Source: Lachnospiraceae bacterium (GTDB lineage: Bacteria > Bacillota > Clostridia > Lachnospirales > Lachnospiraceae). From it: a stretch of 59,479 nt of DNA. Where the stretch lies: assembly GCA_015056795.1 (NCBI GenBank), contig SVFO01000010.1, positions 1-59,479 on the forward strand, written 5' to 3'. Positions 7,453 through 15,770 of the stretch are shown here, one piece after another; positions within the stretch are counted from its first letter, which is position 1, and each line of letters starts with the position of its first letter. The position numbers and the translations under genes were made by a program. The notes below the pieces were generated by a model that was given only the letters and a program-made list of their open reading frames with translations, was not told the DNA's origin and did no database searches.

Positions 7453-8562
7453 ATGAACCACTCTGATTTGGACAGAAATGCATATATGCTCTGCGGTCCC
7501 CTTGCAAAAAGAGGCTACCTTCGTTGGTGGCACTCCTTCTCTGGTGTCAGCAGTGTCTCAGGTGAGCGTCGCACGTTCTTTGTGGAATATCAAATTCTCA
7601 ATCCCGTTCCCGGCAAGCCCAAAAGGGATGCCGCACCCGTACCCTCCTATGTGAAGGTAACCGCTGGCGTTTTCCCCAGTGAAAAGGAGGCTGGCCTTCA
7701 GTTCTCCTCCTACCATTCCATTCAGGGTGCGAAATTTGCGAAAAAGCCCCTCTATTTTCAGGTAGGGGACAACATTCTTCGGGAAAATCGGATCACAGGC
7801 CACGTCGAGGAAGCTCTGGATCGGGAAGCAATTAAGAATGACGTTGTTCCCGCAACCATCGAGTGGGACCTGGAAATCTTAAAAACCATTTCCTGTCACA
7901 CAGGGCTCCTAGCCTCTCGCTTCTTCTGCGCCATCAACGCTCTTGACAGCTATTGGCACGGTGAAGGCATAAAGACGCATTACCGCGGCTTTATCACCTT
8001 AAACGGGGAAGCCTTTGAGGTCTATTCTGATAATTGTAACGGCTATGCTGACAAGCATTGGGGCCGAAGCTTTAACCATCCTTGGTTCCAGCTGTCCTCC
8101 TGTACCCTTCTCAGTGAGCGCACGGGAAAGCTTCTGAAGCACTCTGCACTCGCCATCGACGGTTGCTGTCCGAGATTTTTATGTTTCCGCTTTAAGCCGA
8201 AGCTCCTCGTACAGCTGACCTATACAGGCGAAGACTTCTGCTATTCCTTCGCAAAGCCCTTGCAAAAGCCCCTTTTGAAGTGGGGCACCAAGGAGCGCAA
8301 GGATTCCTTCACCTGGCATGTCAAGGCCGCCAATCGAGATTCCCTGATGACCTTGACCCTGCACTCCCCCAAGGCTACCATGATGTCACTGCAATATGAC
8401 AGCCCCGACGGATCTGCCGCCCCAAAACTAAAGGCAGGCACGGACGGCTTCGGCACCTTGGATCTTTACCGCATCACGCCAGCCGGAAAGGTTTGGCTTG
8501 ACACCCTGACCATTCAAAATGGCCTCTGCATCATTGAAAAGCCATCAAAAAAGAACCGCTAG
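7453..8562 (+). CDS. Tocopherol cyclase-like / CrtC-lipocalin superfamily protein
   Basis: This 369-residue protein resembles the tocopherol cyclase family (PF14249) and the related CrtC/AttH-like double-lipocalin fold. The best landmarks are YADKHWGRSF followed by PWFQLSS near residues 195-215, and an N-terminal YLRWWHSF. In plants and cyanobacteria the family cyclises tocopherol precursors; bacterial relatives in Firmicutes have no proven reaction, so a hydrophobic-ligand or terpenoid role is inference. No signal peptide is seen. The start has CGGGAG about 7 nt upstream. It is monocistronic, between its own promoter (7303-7331) and a terminator that begins inside its last codons. Confidence 0.7.
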   Translation: MNHSDLDRNAYMLCGPLAKRGYLRWWHSFSGVSSVSGERRTFFVEYQILNPVPGKPKRDAAPVPSYVKVTAGVFPSEKEAGLQFSSYHSIQGAKFAKKPLYFQVGDNILRENRITGHVEEALDREAIKNDVVPATIEWDLEILKTISCHTGLLASRFFCAINALDSYWHGEGIKTHYRGFITLNGEAFEVYSDNCNGYADKHWGRSFNHPWFQLSSCTLLSERTGKLLKHSALAIDGCCPRFLCFRFKPKLLVQLTYTGEDFCYSFAKPLQKPLLKWGTKERKDSFTWHVKAANRDSLMTLTLHSPKATMMSLQYDSPDGSAAPKLKAGTDGFGTLDLYRITPAGKVWLDTLTIQNGLCIIEKPSKKNR

Positions 8563-8588
8563 CGCTTACGCTGGCGGTCTTTTCTTTT
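8555..8588 (+). terminator. Terminator overlapping the stop of the tocopherol-cyclase-like gene
   Basis: A 10-bp stem with one G-U pair (ACCGCTAGCG 8555-8564, CGCTGGCGGT 8569-8578, loop CTTA) is followed by CTTTTCTTTT. The TAG stop (8560-8562) lies inside the 5' arm. Confidence 0.85.
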
Positions 8589-8611
8589 GTGTATCCTCTC
8601 AGCATTTTTTC

Positions 8612-8640
8612 TTGTCAGGGAAATCCCGAAACGTTATAAT
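8612..8640 (+). promoter_or_regulatory. Promoter of aroA
   Basis: TTGTCA (8612-8617), 17-nt spacer, TATAAT (8635-8640). The predicted leader is about 118 nt. Confidence 0.75.
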
Positions 8641-8764
8641 TGTCTGAGCAGATTTCTAAGGATCTGTTTTTGAAATTCACTTGCAACCTTGACGAAACCT
8701 ATTCCGCGAATTGCTATGCGTTTTTGCAACCTTCGCGATTTTGCAAACATTCGGGAGGCGACAC

Positions 8765-10147
8765 ATGAACCTACCATCCACTTATGCCGTACCTTGTATG
8801 GCAAACCGCACCTTGTCACTCGGAACCCTGCACGTAACAGTGCCTGGTTCTAAGAGCATTACCAATCGCGCCCTTCTGCTCGCCGTGCTGGCAAATGGCA
8901 CGTCCACGCTTCGGGGAGCGTTATTTTCCGATGATTCCAGACATTTTCTGGAATGTGTTCGTTCCCTTGGCTTTTCGGCGGAGGCTGACGAGAAAAATGC
9001 ACTGATCCGCGTCACGGGGATCGGCGGGGCCATACCAAAAAAGGAAGCCTCCCTCTATGTCGGTAGTGCAGGAACGGCCGCACGCTTTTTAACTGCCTAT
9101 TTGGGCATCTCCGACGGAACCTACCACATGGATGCCTCCGCACAAATGCGAAAGCGCCCCATGGCCCCCTTGCTTCGTGGACTAGAGGCACTCGGATGCA
9201 GCTTTACCTGTGAGGAAAATGAGGACTGCTTCCCCTTTACCCTGCATGGCCATGGCTTTCAGGCAGACGGCGTCACCGTGGACATTGATCGAAGCAGCCA
9301 ATTTTTGAGCGCCCTGCTCATCTCCTCCTGCCTCTCTCCCCGAGATTTTACGACAACCGTTACGGGAAGCCACGGCATGGCATATGTCGAGATGACGGTA
9401 AAAATGATGCAGCAATTTGGCGTCATGACAAGGCGCCTGAAATCTGGTAACAAGGATCACTCTCCCAAGGAGAATAACACAATCATAAATGACGATCCGA
9501 AGGCGTCCTGCCAGTACTTTACGCCCGCAGGACAGCAGTATAAGGCTTTGGACTACCAAATCGAACCTGACGTCTCTGGAGCTGCGTATTTCTACGCCAT
9601 GTGTCCCCTGCTGAACCTACCCGTACAAGTTTCCCACGTACACTTTGACTCCCTACAGGGAGACGTGGCATTCCTTCATGCGTTGGAGAGGCTAGGTTGC
9701 CATGCGGAGGATCTGCCAGAGGGCATTCTGCTGACCCCTCCCAAGGAAGGCTCTTACCCTGGCATCACCGTAGACATGAGTGCCTGCTCCGATCAGGCCA
9801 TCACCATGGCCGCCCTCGCTCCCTTTGCGAAGAGTCCCACGACCATTACGGGAATCGGGCACATCCGTTTTCAGGAGAGTGACCGCCTGAGTGCCATGCA
9901 GACCGAGCTGACAAAGCTTGGCATTCGGTGCGAGACGACGGATTCCTCCATCACCATTTGGCCTGGAGACCTAAAGCCCGGGCTCGTAAAGACCTATGAC
10001 GATCACCGCATGGCCATGGGCTTTACCTTGCTTGGCCTTCGAAGCCCTGGCATCGTCATCGACGACCCTGGATGCTGCCGTAAAACCTTTGAAAACTATT
10101 ACGAAGTCTTAGAAAAGGCGCTTTGCATTTCGTCTAGGATGTGTTAA
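8765..10147 (+). CDS. aroA: 3-phosphoshikimate 1-carboxyvinyltransferase (EPSP synthase)
   Basis: This 460-residue enzyme transfers the enolpyruvyl group of PEP to shikimate-3-phosphate in aromatic amino acid synthesis. The substrate-binding PGSKSITNR is at residues 27-35, the PEP-loop GSAGTAARF is near residues 97-105, and RKRPM follows near residue 130. SDQA, DRLSAM and DDHRMAM late in the chain are also typical. An insertion of about 25 residues after TRRLKSGNK makes it longer than the usual 425-430. GGGAGG lies 6-7 nt before the ATG at 8765; an 18-codon in-frame extension to 8711 has no such site. It stands alone among shikimate genes here. Confidence 0.95.
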   Translation: MNLPSTYAVPCMANRTLSLGTLHVTVPGSKSITNRALLLAVLANGTSTLRGALFSDDSRHFLECVRSLGFSAEADEKNALIRVTGIGGAIPKKEASLYVGSAGTAARFLTAYLGISDGTYHMDASAQMRKRPMAPLLRGLEALGCSFTCEENEDCFPFTLHGHGFQADGVTVDIDRSSQFLSALLISSCLSPRDFTTTVTGSHGMAYVEMTVKMMQQFGVMTRRLKSGNKDHSPKENNTIINDDPKASCQYFTPAGQQYKALDYQIEPDVSGAAYFYAMCPLLNLPVQVSHVHFDSLQGDVAFLHALERLGCHAEDLPEGILLTPPKEGSYPGITVDMSACSDQAITMAALAPFAKSPTTITGIGHIRFQESDRLSAMQTELTKLGIRCETTDSSITIWPGDLKPGLVKTYDDHRMAMGFTLLGLRSPGIVIDDPGCCRKTFENYYEVLEKALCISSRMC

Positions 10148-10148
10148 A

Positions 10149-10185
10149 ATAAAACATGCACAGGAAAAACAAGCAGCAGGCTTTT
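10149..10185. repeat. Half-copy of the 37.7-kb hairpin repeat
   Basis: The stretch ATAAAACATGCA followed by AGGAAAAACAAGC matches the left arm of the repeat array at 37669-37696 at about 27 of 32 positions, but the pairing right arm is missing. It lies between aroA and the carbamate kinase gene, so it looks like a decayed or partial copy. Confidence 0.4.
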
Positions 10186-10239
10186 CTACTTTAGGATAGG
10201 AAAACAGTCTTGAATAACGAAGGCAGGAGGCAATTTGAC

Positions 10240-11175
10240 ATGAGTAAGAAAAAAGTTGTCGTTTCTTTGGGGCATGAAGCCCTTGGACATACCACCTTAG
10301 AGCAGCAGGGAGCCGTTCGAAAGACGGCCAAGGCTCTGGCAGATCTTGTAGAAGCTGATTATCAGTTGACAATTACTCACTCCAATGGCCCGCAGGTCAG
10401 CATGATCCATAAGGCCATGACGGAGCTGCGCAGGGTTTACATCGATTATACTCCCGCGCCCATGTGCGTCTGCTCAGCCATGAGCCAGGGCTATGTAGGC
10501 TTTGACCTCCAGAACAGCCTTCGCTCCGAGCTTCTCGGAAGAGGCATCTCAAAGCCCGTCAGCACCATTTTGACGCAGGTAACCGTGGATCCCTATGATG
10601 AAGCCTTCTATGCTCCCACAAAGGTCATTGGTCGCTATATGTCCCAAGAGGACGCTGAGACGGAGCTCAAGAAGGGCAATTATGTCAAGGAGGATCCTGG
10701 GAAGGGCTTCCGCCGCGTTGTTGCAGCTCCCAAGCCCATTGACATTGTAGAGCTGGAAACCATTCGCACTCTGGCTGATGCAGACCAGATCGTCATCGCC
10801 TGCGGTGGCGGCGGCATCCCCGTCATTGAACAGAAGCATGTATTAAAGGGTGCTTCTGCCGTGATCGAAAAGGATGCCATCGCTGGAAAGCTTGCCGCAG
10901 ACCTTCGTTCTGACGAGCTGATCATTCTGACGGACGTGGAGTATGTATATAAGAATTTTGGTCTGGCTGACCAGACCCCCATCGAAACGATGGATTTACA
11001 GGCGGCACGCACCTTCGCCCAGGAAGGCCAGTTCGAGGTTGGAACCATGTTGCCTAAGATCGAGGCAGCCATTGCTTACTTGGAAAAGGTACCCACTGGA
11101 AAGGTTCTGATCACCAATCAGGAGAGCATTGGTGAGGCCCTGAAGGGAAAGAAGGGATCGGTCATCACTGCCTAA
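10240..11175 (+). CDS. Carbamate kinase family protein (variant GHEAL subfamily)
   Basis: This 311-residue amino-acid-kinase-fold protein aligns with carbamate kinase (ArcC), which makes ATP from carbamoyl phosphate and ADP. Supporting motifs are HSNGPQV near residue 50, IACGGGGIPV near residue 190 and a LTDVEYVY block. The N-terminal motif is odd: VVVSLGHEALG replaces the usual VVALGGNAL, so the conserved Gly-Asn is His-Glu. This variant belongs to a Clostridia subfamily often found near purine or amino-acid fermentation genes; no arcA, arcB or transcarbamylase is present here. GGAGG lies 9 nt before the ATG at 10240. Physiological substrate should be treated as open. Confidence 0.8.
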   Translation: MSKKKVVVSLGHEALGHTTLEQQGAVRKTAKALADLVEADYQLTITHSNGPQVSMIHKAMTELRRVYIDYTPAPMCVCSAMSQGYVGFDLQNSLRSELLGRGISKPVSTILTQVTVDPYDEAFYAPTKVIGRYMSQEDAETELKKGNYVKEDPGKGFRRVVAAPKPIDIVELETIRTLADADQIVIACGGGGIPVIEQKHVLKGASAVIEKDAIAGKLAADLRSDELIILTDVEYVYKNFGLADQTPIETMDLQAARTFAQEGQFEVGTMLPKIEAAIAYLEKVPTGKVLITNQESIGEALKGKKGSVITA

Positions 11176-11183
11176 CCCCAGCC

Positions 11184-12179
11184 CTAGGTCTCCATCAGTT
11201 CTCCCCTAAGCTGTACATAACGATAGGTACGCCCTGTGAGAAAGCTACGGCCTTCGATCAGGGCGTTATTATTTGCCAGCTCGGCCTTGACATCCGATAA
11301 ATGCTTATGCCGCACGGGATAGATGTCTGCCTCATGCACGCTCGTAAACGCGACAAAGTAATCACCGTCTAACAGCTCCGCCAGACGCTCCTTCACCCCA
11401 GGATAGAACAGCGCGATTGCCCCATTGATTCTCCGAGTTGTCGTCAGGCGATATCCAATCCTTCCCTGCCATTCATCCCAGTTGTCAATTTTGATCGGAA
11501 CGCCCTCCTCCCCGCTCATAAATACGCCGCCCTTATCATCATAATACCGAAGCGCGTCCTGCGCATAATAAAGGCGCGGCGGCATTCGCTTCTGGCAATT
11601 CAACAGCGCCCCCGTAAGAAGCACGGCGTCGCGCTTTCCCCACTGATCCGTGATTGCTCTCTCCAGCTTCAGCGAAAGGTAGTTCTCTGGATCATCATAA
11701 ACCAGAAGATATAGCACGAGTGCGATGTCTCCAAAGGTCCAATAAATGCAGTTAACGAGCTCATCCCGACGCCTCTCCAAGGACAAGGGCCGAAGAATCA
11801 GGTTCGCACGGTGCTGGACAAAGGTATCATGCTCTGTCGGAAGCTTTCCCTTCCGCAAATTCTCCCTTCCAATGGCTGCAGCCAGCTCTGGCAGAACGCT
11901 CTGCCACCCCTCTGTCTTATAACGGTCATACAGCTGCCGCACGGGCCAATAGAGCATGCAGTCATATTGTCCCTTATCCCAGACGGCATACAGCAAATCT
12001 GCCCGCAATATTATCTCTTCCTTACCGCGATCAGAAAGATTGACTGCCCTAATGACACGAAGCGCCACGTCATCCTGATAAGTCACGCCCTTTTCTAAGA
12101 TGCCAATCTCTATTTCCTTGGCCGTGTCCAACTCTAAAAGACTATGATACAATTGTATTTTAAACTGCTCGTAAGTCAT
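11184..12179 (-). CDS. DUF5688 family protein
   Basis: This 331-residue soluble protein matches the DUF5688 family (PF18941), which is common in Lachnospiraceae and has no known function. It opens with a short helical MTYEQFKIQLYHSLLEL segment. The body carries charged alpha/beta sequence and ends with a segment reading VHEADIYPVRH. No signal peptide, membrane segment or catalytic motif is evident. The ATG at 12179 follows GGGGGA; a longer frame to 12284 would read through the NlpC terminator, so it is rejected. Its stop is only 8 nt from the carbamate kinase stop (convergent). Confidence 0.7.
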   Translation of the reverse strand: MTYEQFKIQLYHSLLELDTAKEIEIGILEKGVTYQDDVALRVIRAVNLSDRGKEEIILRADLLYAVWDKGQYDCMLYWPVRQLYDRYKTEGWQSVLPELAAAIGRENLRKGKLPTEHDTFVQHRANLILRPLSLERRRDELVNCIYWTFGDIALVLYLLVYDDPENYLSLKLERAITDQWGKRDAVLLTGALLNCQKRMPPRLYYAQDALRYYDDKGGVFMSGEEGVPIKIDNWDEWQGRIGYRLTTTRRINGAIALFYPGVKERLAELLDGDYFVAFTSVHEADIYPVRHKHLSDVKAELANNNALIEGRSFLTGRTYRYVQLRGELMET

Positions 12180-12238
12180 ACTTTCCCCCTTTACACATTT
12201 AAACTCATCGCGGAAAATTTGGCTGATAAGCCTTATCG

Positions 12239-12273
12239 AAAAAAAGAAGTCACGGGCAGGAAACCCGTGACTT
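12239..12273 (-). terminator. Terminator downstream of the NlpC/P60 gene
   Basis: A perfect 10-bp stem (AAGTCACGGG 12247-12256, CCCGTGACTT 12264-12273) is followed on the minus strand by CTTTTTTT. It separates the cell-wall hydrolase from DUF5688. Confidence 0.9.
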
Positions 12274-12311
12274 AACTTTACCATGACCTATTTGATTTGT
12301 CTAGTAGAAAT

Positions 12312-13571
12312 TTATTGAATGATTCTTCTGACGCTTAAAATTTGTCTGTAGGTGGCATTGCTCACCTTAATGCCATCCTTTCGGTTGCTTGCATGAACAA
12401 TCTTTCCGCCGCCAATATACAGGGCTACGTGTCCGCTGTAGCAAATAATGTCTCCTGGCTGCGCATTGGCATATTCCACGGCAACGCCATCACTGCGCTG
12501 TGTCGTGGAGGTTCTCGTAATCGTATAGCCAAAATCCGAATAAATGCGATAGGTAAACCCAGAGCAATCCGCCCCCTTGGTCAGACTAGTTCCGCCTGAC
12601 ACATAGGGATTTCCGACATATTGCAGCGCATACTTTGCAATGCGCTTTCCAAGGTCACTTCCCGTCGCATTGTCCACGATGGAGGAATAGCTGGTCTCCG
12701 CATAGGTTCCCGTCGCCGCAGCCGTCTTCCCCTGCTTTTCCTTATCCTGGAGCTTTTTCAGCTCCTTCTGCTCCTGCTGGATCTTCGTCTTTGCAATGCT
12801 TGCCTCCTGCTTAGCCTTTGTAATCTCTGCCTCGAAGTTTGCACTTTCCTTCTTTCTGGCAGCAAGTGACCGATCTAATTCCTCTTTTTGCTCACTTAGC
12901 TCTTGCTTTGCCTTCTCCAATTCTGCCACTTCCCCTTCGAAGGTTGCCTTCTGCGCCTGCAGCTGCTTCTTTTCCTCTTCCAGCTGATTCCAAAGCGCCA
13001 AGGTCATGCGTTTCGCTTCGTCATAATCCGAAAGCTTGTCCTTGTCATAATTGTAGAGCTGCTCAGCATAGTCCATCTGATTCAGGATTTTTGACCATCC
13101 CACGCCACGGAGCAGCATGTCGAGGAGCGAATAATCATTTGTCTCATAAATCCTGCGGGCGCGGATCTGCATGTCTTCCTTCTGCTTTTCCTCCCTCGCC
13201 TTCGCTGCGTAATACGCTTCCTCCGTCTCATCAACGTCCGCCTGCTTACTGATGATCTCCAGCTCCTTCTGGCGGATCTCCTCTTCCTTTTCGGCGATCT
13301 CATCCTCCTTCAGTTCAATGCAGGTCAGCGTATTGACAATCTCTGCATTTAAGTCATCAATCAATTCCTCGATCAGGCTCTGCTTATCCTTTAGGTCACT
13401 CGCCTTTTTATTCGCCTCGTCCAGCTCCTTTTGATGCGCCTTGATTTGATTCTGTAATTCCGTGATGCTGGTTGCTTGGGCCTTTGTGGCTACAAAAGGA
13501 CACAATGCTACCATGGAAAATACCATGAAAAAAACCATGATCCATTTCACCAACGTCATCCCTTTTCGCAT
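12312..13571 (-). CDS. Secreted coiled-coil NlpC/P60 peptidoglycan endopeptidase
   Basis: This 419-residue protein has a signal peptide (about residues 1-33, ending ATKAQA), a long coiled coil to about residue 290, and a C-terminal NlpC/P60 domain (about 314-419). The catalytic Cys336 is in ADCSGF, His381 in SGHVA, and a third polar residue is near VHAS at 393. The architecture is that of PcsB/CwlO-type D,L-endopeptidases, which are held inactive by the coiled coil and act in cell separation and elongation, often with FtsEX. The ATG at 13571 has AAAGGA 8 nt upstream; the GTG ten codons before lacks one. It is followed by a good terminator and preceded by the tandem repeat at 13643-13795. Confidence 0.9.
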   Translation of the reverse strand: MRKGMTLVKWIMVFFMVFSMVALCPFVATKAQATSITELQNQIKAHQKELDEANKKASDLKDKQSLIEELIDDLNAEIVNTLTCIELKEDEIAEKEEEIRQKELEIISKQADVDETEEAYYAAKAREEKQKEDMQIRARRIYETNDYSLLDMLLRGVGWSKILNQMDYAEQLYNYDKDKLSDYDEAKRMTLALWNQLEEEKKQLQAQKATFEGEVAELEKAKQELSEQKEELDRSLAARKKESANFEAEITKAKQEASIAKTKIQQEQKELKKLQDKEKQGKTAAATGTYAETSYSSIVDNATGSDLGKRIAKYALQYVGNPYVSGGTSLTKGADCSGFTYRIYSDFGYTITRTSTTQRSDGVAVEYANAQPGDIICYSGHVALYIGGGKIVHASNRKDGIKVSNATYRQILSVRRIIQ

Positions 13572-13642
13572 CCTTTGTATCCTTTCCGCTTTGCCGGTCA
13601 CCCATGCCTTTTTACGTCTTTCTTACCGGCCTGAATTCCGGC

Positions 13643-13795
13643 TGACCTTATTCCCTGCAGTTCTTATCCCCATGCAGGCCTTATTCCCATGCAGGCCTTA
13701 TCCCCAGCCGCCCTTATTCCCTGTCGACCTTATTCCCTGCCGCTCTTATTCCCTACCAGCCTTATTCCTTGCCGCTCTTATTCCTTACCGGCCAG
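13643..13795. repeat. Degenerate 16-17 nt tandem repeat, about nine units
   Basis: About nine units fit the consensus GGCAGGGAATAAGRSC on the minus strand (plus-strand CTTATTCCCTGCC). The period is 16 nt, sometimes 17. The array starts at the stop codon of the trigger-factor-like gene and the last unit overlaps its final codons. Each unit carries a TAA in a shifting frame. A related four-unit 17-nt array abuts the stop of the zinc-ribbon gene at 51200-51256. No gene is present in 13602-13777. Confidence 0.8.
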
Positions 13796-14914
13796 ATCGA
13801 TGATAAAGCTGAAGGCTTGCTCGTAAACATAATCCTGTCTGAAATCTTCTTTTGACGCTTCTCCCAAATATTCTGCAATGGTTTCACATCCGGCCTCAGA
13901 GGAGTACTGCTCCAAAATCTTATCCAGCTCTTCATCCGTCGGAATGGTCAAACCTTCCTTCTTAGCCAAAGCCTGCATCGCCAAGTCACGCTTTGCTGCC
14001 AACTCTGAATAAGTCGTTAAAAAGGTTTCCAGATCCATACCATAATAAGTCTTCACCAGAGTCTCGGGATCCGTCGCCTGCTGCAACGCGGTAGTCACAA
14101 AGTAATTTCTGGCCTGCTCACTGTAATAAGTCGTCCACTCCGAAGGAAGCTCCTTTATGTCACAAATTTCCTCGAGAAAGGCATCCATGATTTGCTCCTC
14201 GTAACTCTCCTGCCCCTCCTGCATGGCAGTGTCATAAAGGTAATCATAGATATATTGATGAAGTTCTTCAATGGTGTTCACCTCTGCAATCAGTCCTGCA
14301 ATGGCCTCATCCATCTTCTCCGCGGGGATGATATAATTGACCGTTACCGTGAAGACAACAGCCTGTCCGGCCAGATCCGCATTATGATAATTCTCAGGGA
14401 AGGTCAAATTCAAATCTACCGTTTCTCCCGGCATCACTCCAACCAGCCCATCCTCAAAGCCGTCAATAAAAGTATGGGATCCGATGGTCAGCTTCGCTCC
14501 ATTCGCCGTACCACCGTCAAATGCGACGCCGTTTAGCGTACCAACATAATCAATATTTGCAGTGTCCCCAACTGCAACAGCGCGATCCTTCACGCCAAGC
14601 TTTTCCGGAAAACTATTCAGGTATACGTTGTCCAAAATTGCCTGAAGCTCTTCCTCATTGACAACAATTTCCTCTCTGACAACGCGAAAGCTCTGATAAT
14701 CCTTCAGGGTAATATACTTGTCAAGATCCATGTCCTTAGCATAGACACGGCCTTCCGTCACCTGCTTTACCTCCTTCGGCGTCACCTCAGTCGCCGTACT
14801 GCTTTCAGAAGAGCCGGTCGAATCCTTTGTATTGTTAGCACAGCCGTAAAGAAGCGCACTTAATAACATGACGGCACAGGTCACCGCCGGTTTCATCCAT
14901 TTCTTATTTTTCAT
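13778..14914 (-). CDS. Trigger-factor-like FKBP peptidyl-prolyl isomerase lipoprotein
   Basis: This 378-residue protein has a lipoprotein signal ending LLYGC (lipidated Cys25), a low-complexity linker rich in Ser/Thr, an FKBP-type PPIase domain at about 100-195 (IDYVGTLNGVAFDGG and FIDGFEDGLVGV), and a helical C-terminal region like trigger factor's chaperone arms. It would help fold secreted proteins at the outer face of the membrane, a role parallel to PrsA. The ATG at 14914 has GGAG 7 nt upstream; the nine-codon longer frame is not supported. It precedes the secreted NlpC/P60 gene in the same direction with about 200 nt of repeat DNA between. A TATAAT at 14999-15004 may be its -10 box. Confidence 0.9.
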   Translation of the reverse strand: MKNKKWMKPAVTCAVMLLSALLYGCANNTKDSTGSSESSTATEVTPKEVKQVTEGRVYAKDMDLDKYITLKDYQSFRVVREEIVVNEEELQAILDNVYLNSFPEKLGVKDRAVAVGDTANIDYVGTLNGVAFDGGTANGAKLTIGSHTFIDGFEDGLVGVMPGETVDLNLTFPENYHNADLAGQAVVFTVTVNYIIPAEKMDEAIAGLIAEVNTIEELHQYIYDYLYDTAMQEGQESYEEQIMDAFLEEICDIKELPSEWTTYYSEQARNYFVTTALQQATDPETLVKTYYGMDLETFLTTYSELAAKRDLAMQALAKKEGLTIPTDEELDKILEQYSSEAGCETIAEYLGEASKEDFRQDYVYEQAFSFIIDLAGKE

Positions 14915-15032
14915 AATCTTCTCCTCAACATCCAAAAACATTCTTCAAAAATCCATGATTCACGCTTTTCACAATAGATCGCATGACATCACGATCTTAT
15001 TATAGCACCAAACCATTGACTTGAAAAATGAA

Positions 15033-15101
15033 AAAATCATAAACTCTCGAAAAAATAAATCCAACCGCTTGATAAAAGAAAATCACAAACTCTCAAAAAA
15101 A
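15033..15101. repeat. Imperfect direct repeat in the 14.9-15.2 kb divergent promoter region
   Basis: AAAATCATAAACTCTC (from 15033) and AAAATCACAAACTCTC (from 15079) are near-identical, each followed by an A-run, and spaced 46 nt. The second ends 14 nt before the -35 box at 15115. They may be binding sites of one regulator or UP-like elements. Confidence 0.45.
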
Positions 15102-15114
15102 AACAAACCAATGA

Positions 15115-15143
15115 TTGAGAAATTGGAAAAGCTGTGATATGAT
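15115..15143 (+). promoter_or_regulatory. Promoter of the small membrane protein gene at 15184
   Basis: TTGAGA (15115-15120), 17-nt spacer, TATGAT (15138-15143). Confidence 0.7.
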
Positions 15144-15183
15144 GTCTAAGGAAATGCAGAAAAGATAGGAAAGGATACCTCTA

Positions 15184-15693
15184 ATGATGAAAATGAATAC
15201 CGTTGCGATTTTGGCCATAAAGCCTGGTCTCATTGTCCTAATCGTGGTCTTGGTACTAATCTTGGCAGCCATCATTGCCATGTACGTACTCGGGAAAAAG
15301 GCCCAGAAAAAGCAAGCTGAGCAGCAAGAGCTCATGGAAGCCAATAAACAGACCGTTTCGATGCTGATCATTGACAAGAAGCGAATGAAAATCAAGGATT
15401 CAGGATTGCCGCAATCCGTGATTGACCAAACGCCGAAGCTGATGCGTGGTCAAAAGCTTCCCATCGTCAAGGTAAAGATCGGACCTCAGATCATGAATCT
15501 GATCAGTGATGAGAAGATCTTCGACAGCATTCCTCTGAAGAAGGAGGTTAAGGCAACAGTCAGCGGCATGTACATTATGGGTGTCAAGGGACTTCACGGT
15601 AAGGTTGAGGTTGCTCCTCCCAAAAAGAAGGGCTTCTTCAAGAGGGCCATCGAGGCCGCTCAGGAAAAGGCTGGTGCAAAGCCCGTAAAGTAA
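15184..15693 (+). CDS. Single-pass membrane protein of unknown function
   Basis: I do not recognise this 169-residue protein. Residues about 13-36 form one strongly hydrophobic segment, followed at once by KKAQKKQ, so the long C-terminal part should face the cytoplasm. That part is basic and predicted as mixed alpha/beta, ending in a Lys/Ala-rich tail (KKKGFFKRAIEAAQEK). AGGAAAGGA lies upstream of twin ATG codons at 15184 and 15187. It is monocistronic, with a clear promoter at 15115-15143 and a very strong terminator at 15714-15753, which argues that it is a real, well-expressed gene. Confidence 0.8.
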   Translation: MMKMNTVAILAIKPGLIVLIVVLVLILAAIIAMYVLGKKAQKKQAEQQELMEANKQTVSMLIIDKKRMKIKDSGLPQSVIDQTPKLMRGQKLPIVKVKIGPQIMNLISDEKIFDSIPLKKEVKATVSGMYIMGVKGLHGKVEVAPPKKKGFFKRAIEAAQEKAGAKPVK

Positions 15694-15713
15694 TCGCATA
15701 TGTCTAGGCATTC

Positions 15714-15753
15714 GAAAGCCCCCCGCGCCTCACGGCGCAGGGGGCTTTTTATT
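15714..15753 (+). terminator. Strong terminator after the 169-residue membrane protein
   Basis: A GC-rich stem of about 13 bp (AGCCCCC and GCGCC paired to GGCGC and GGGGGCT, TCAC loop) is followed by TTTTTATT. Confidence 0.95.
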
Positions 15754-15770
15754 CCAAGAATGCCAGCTGA

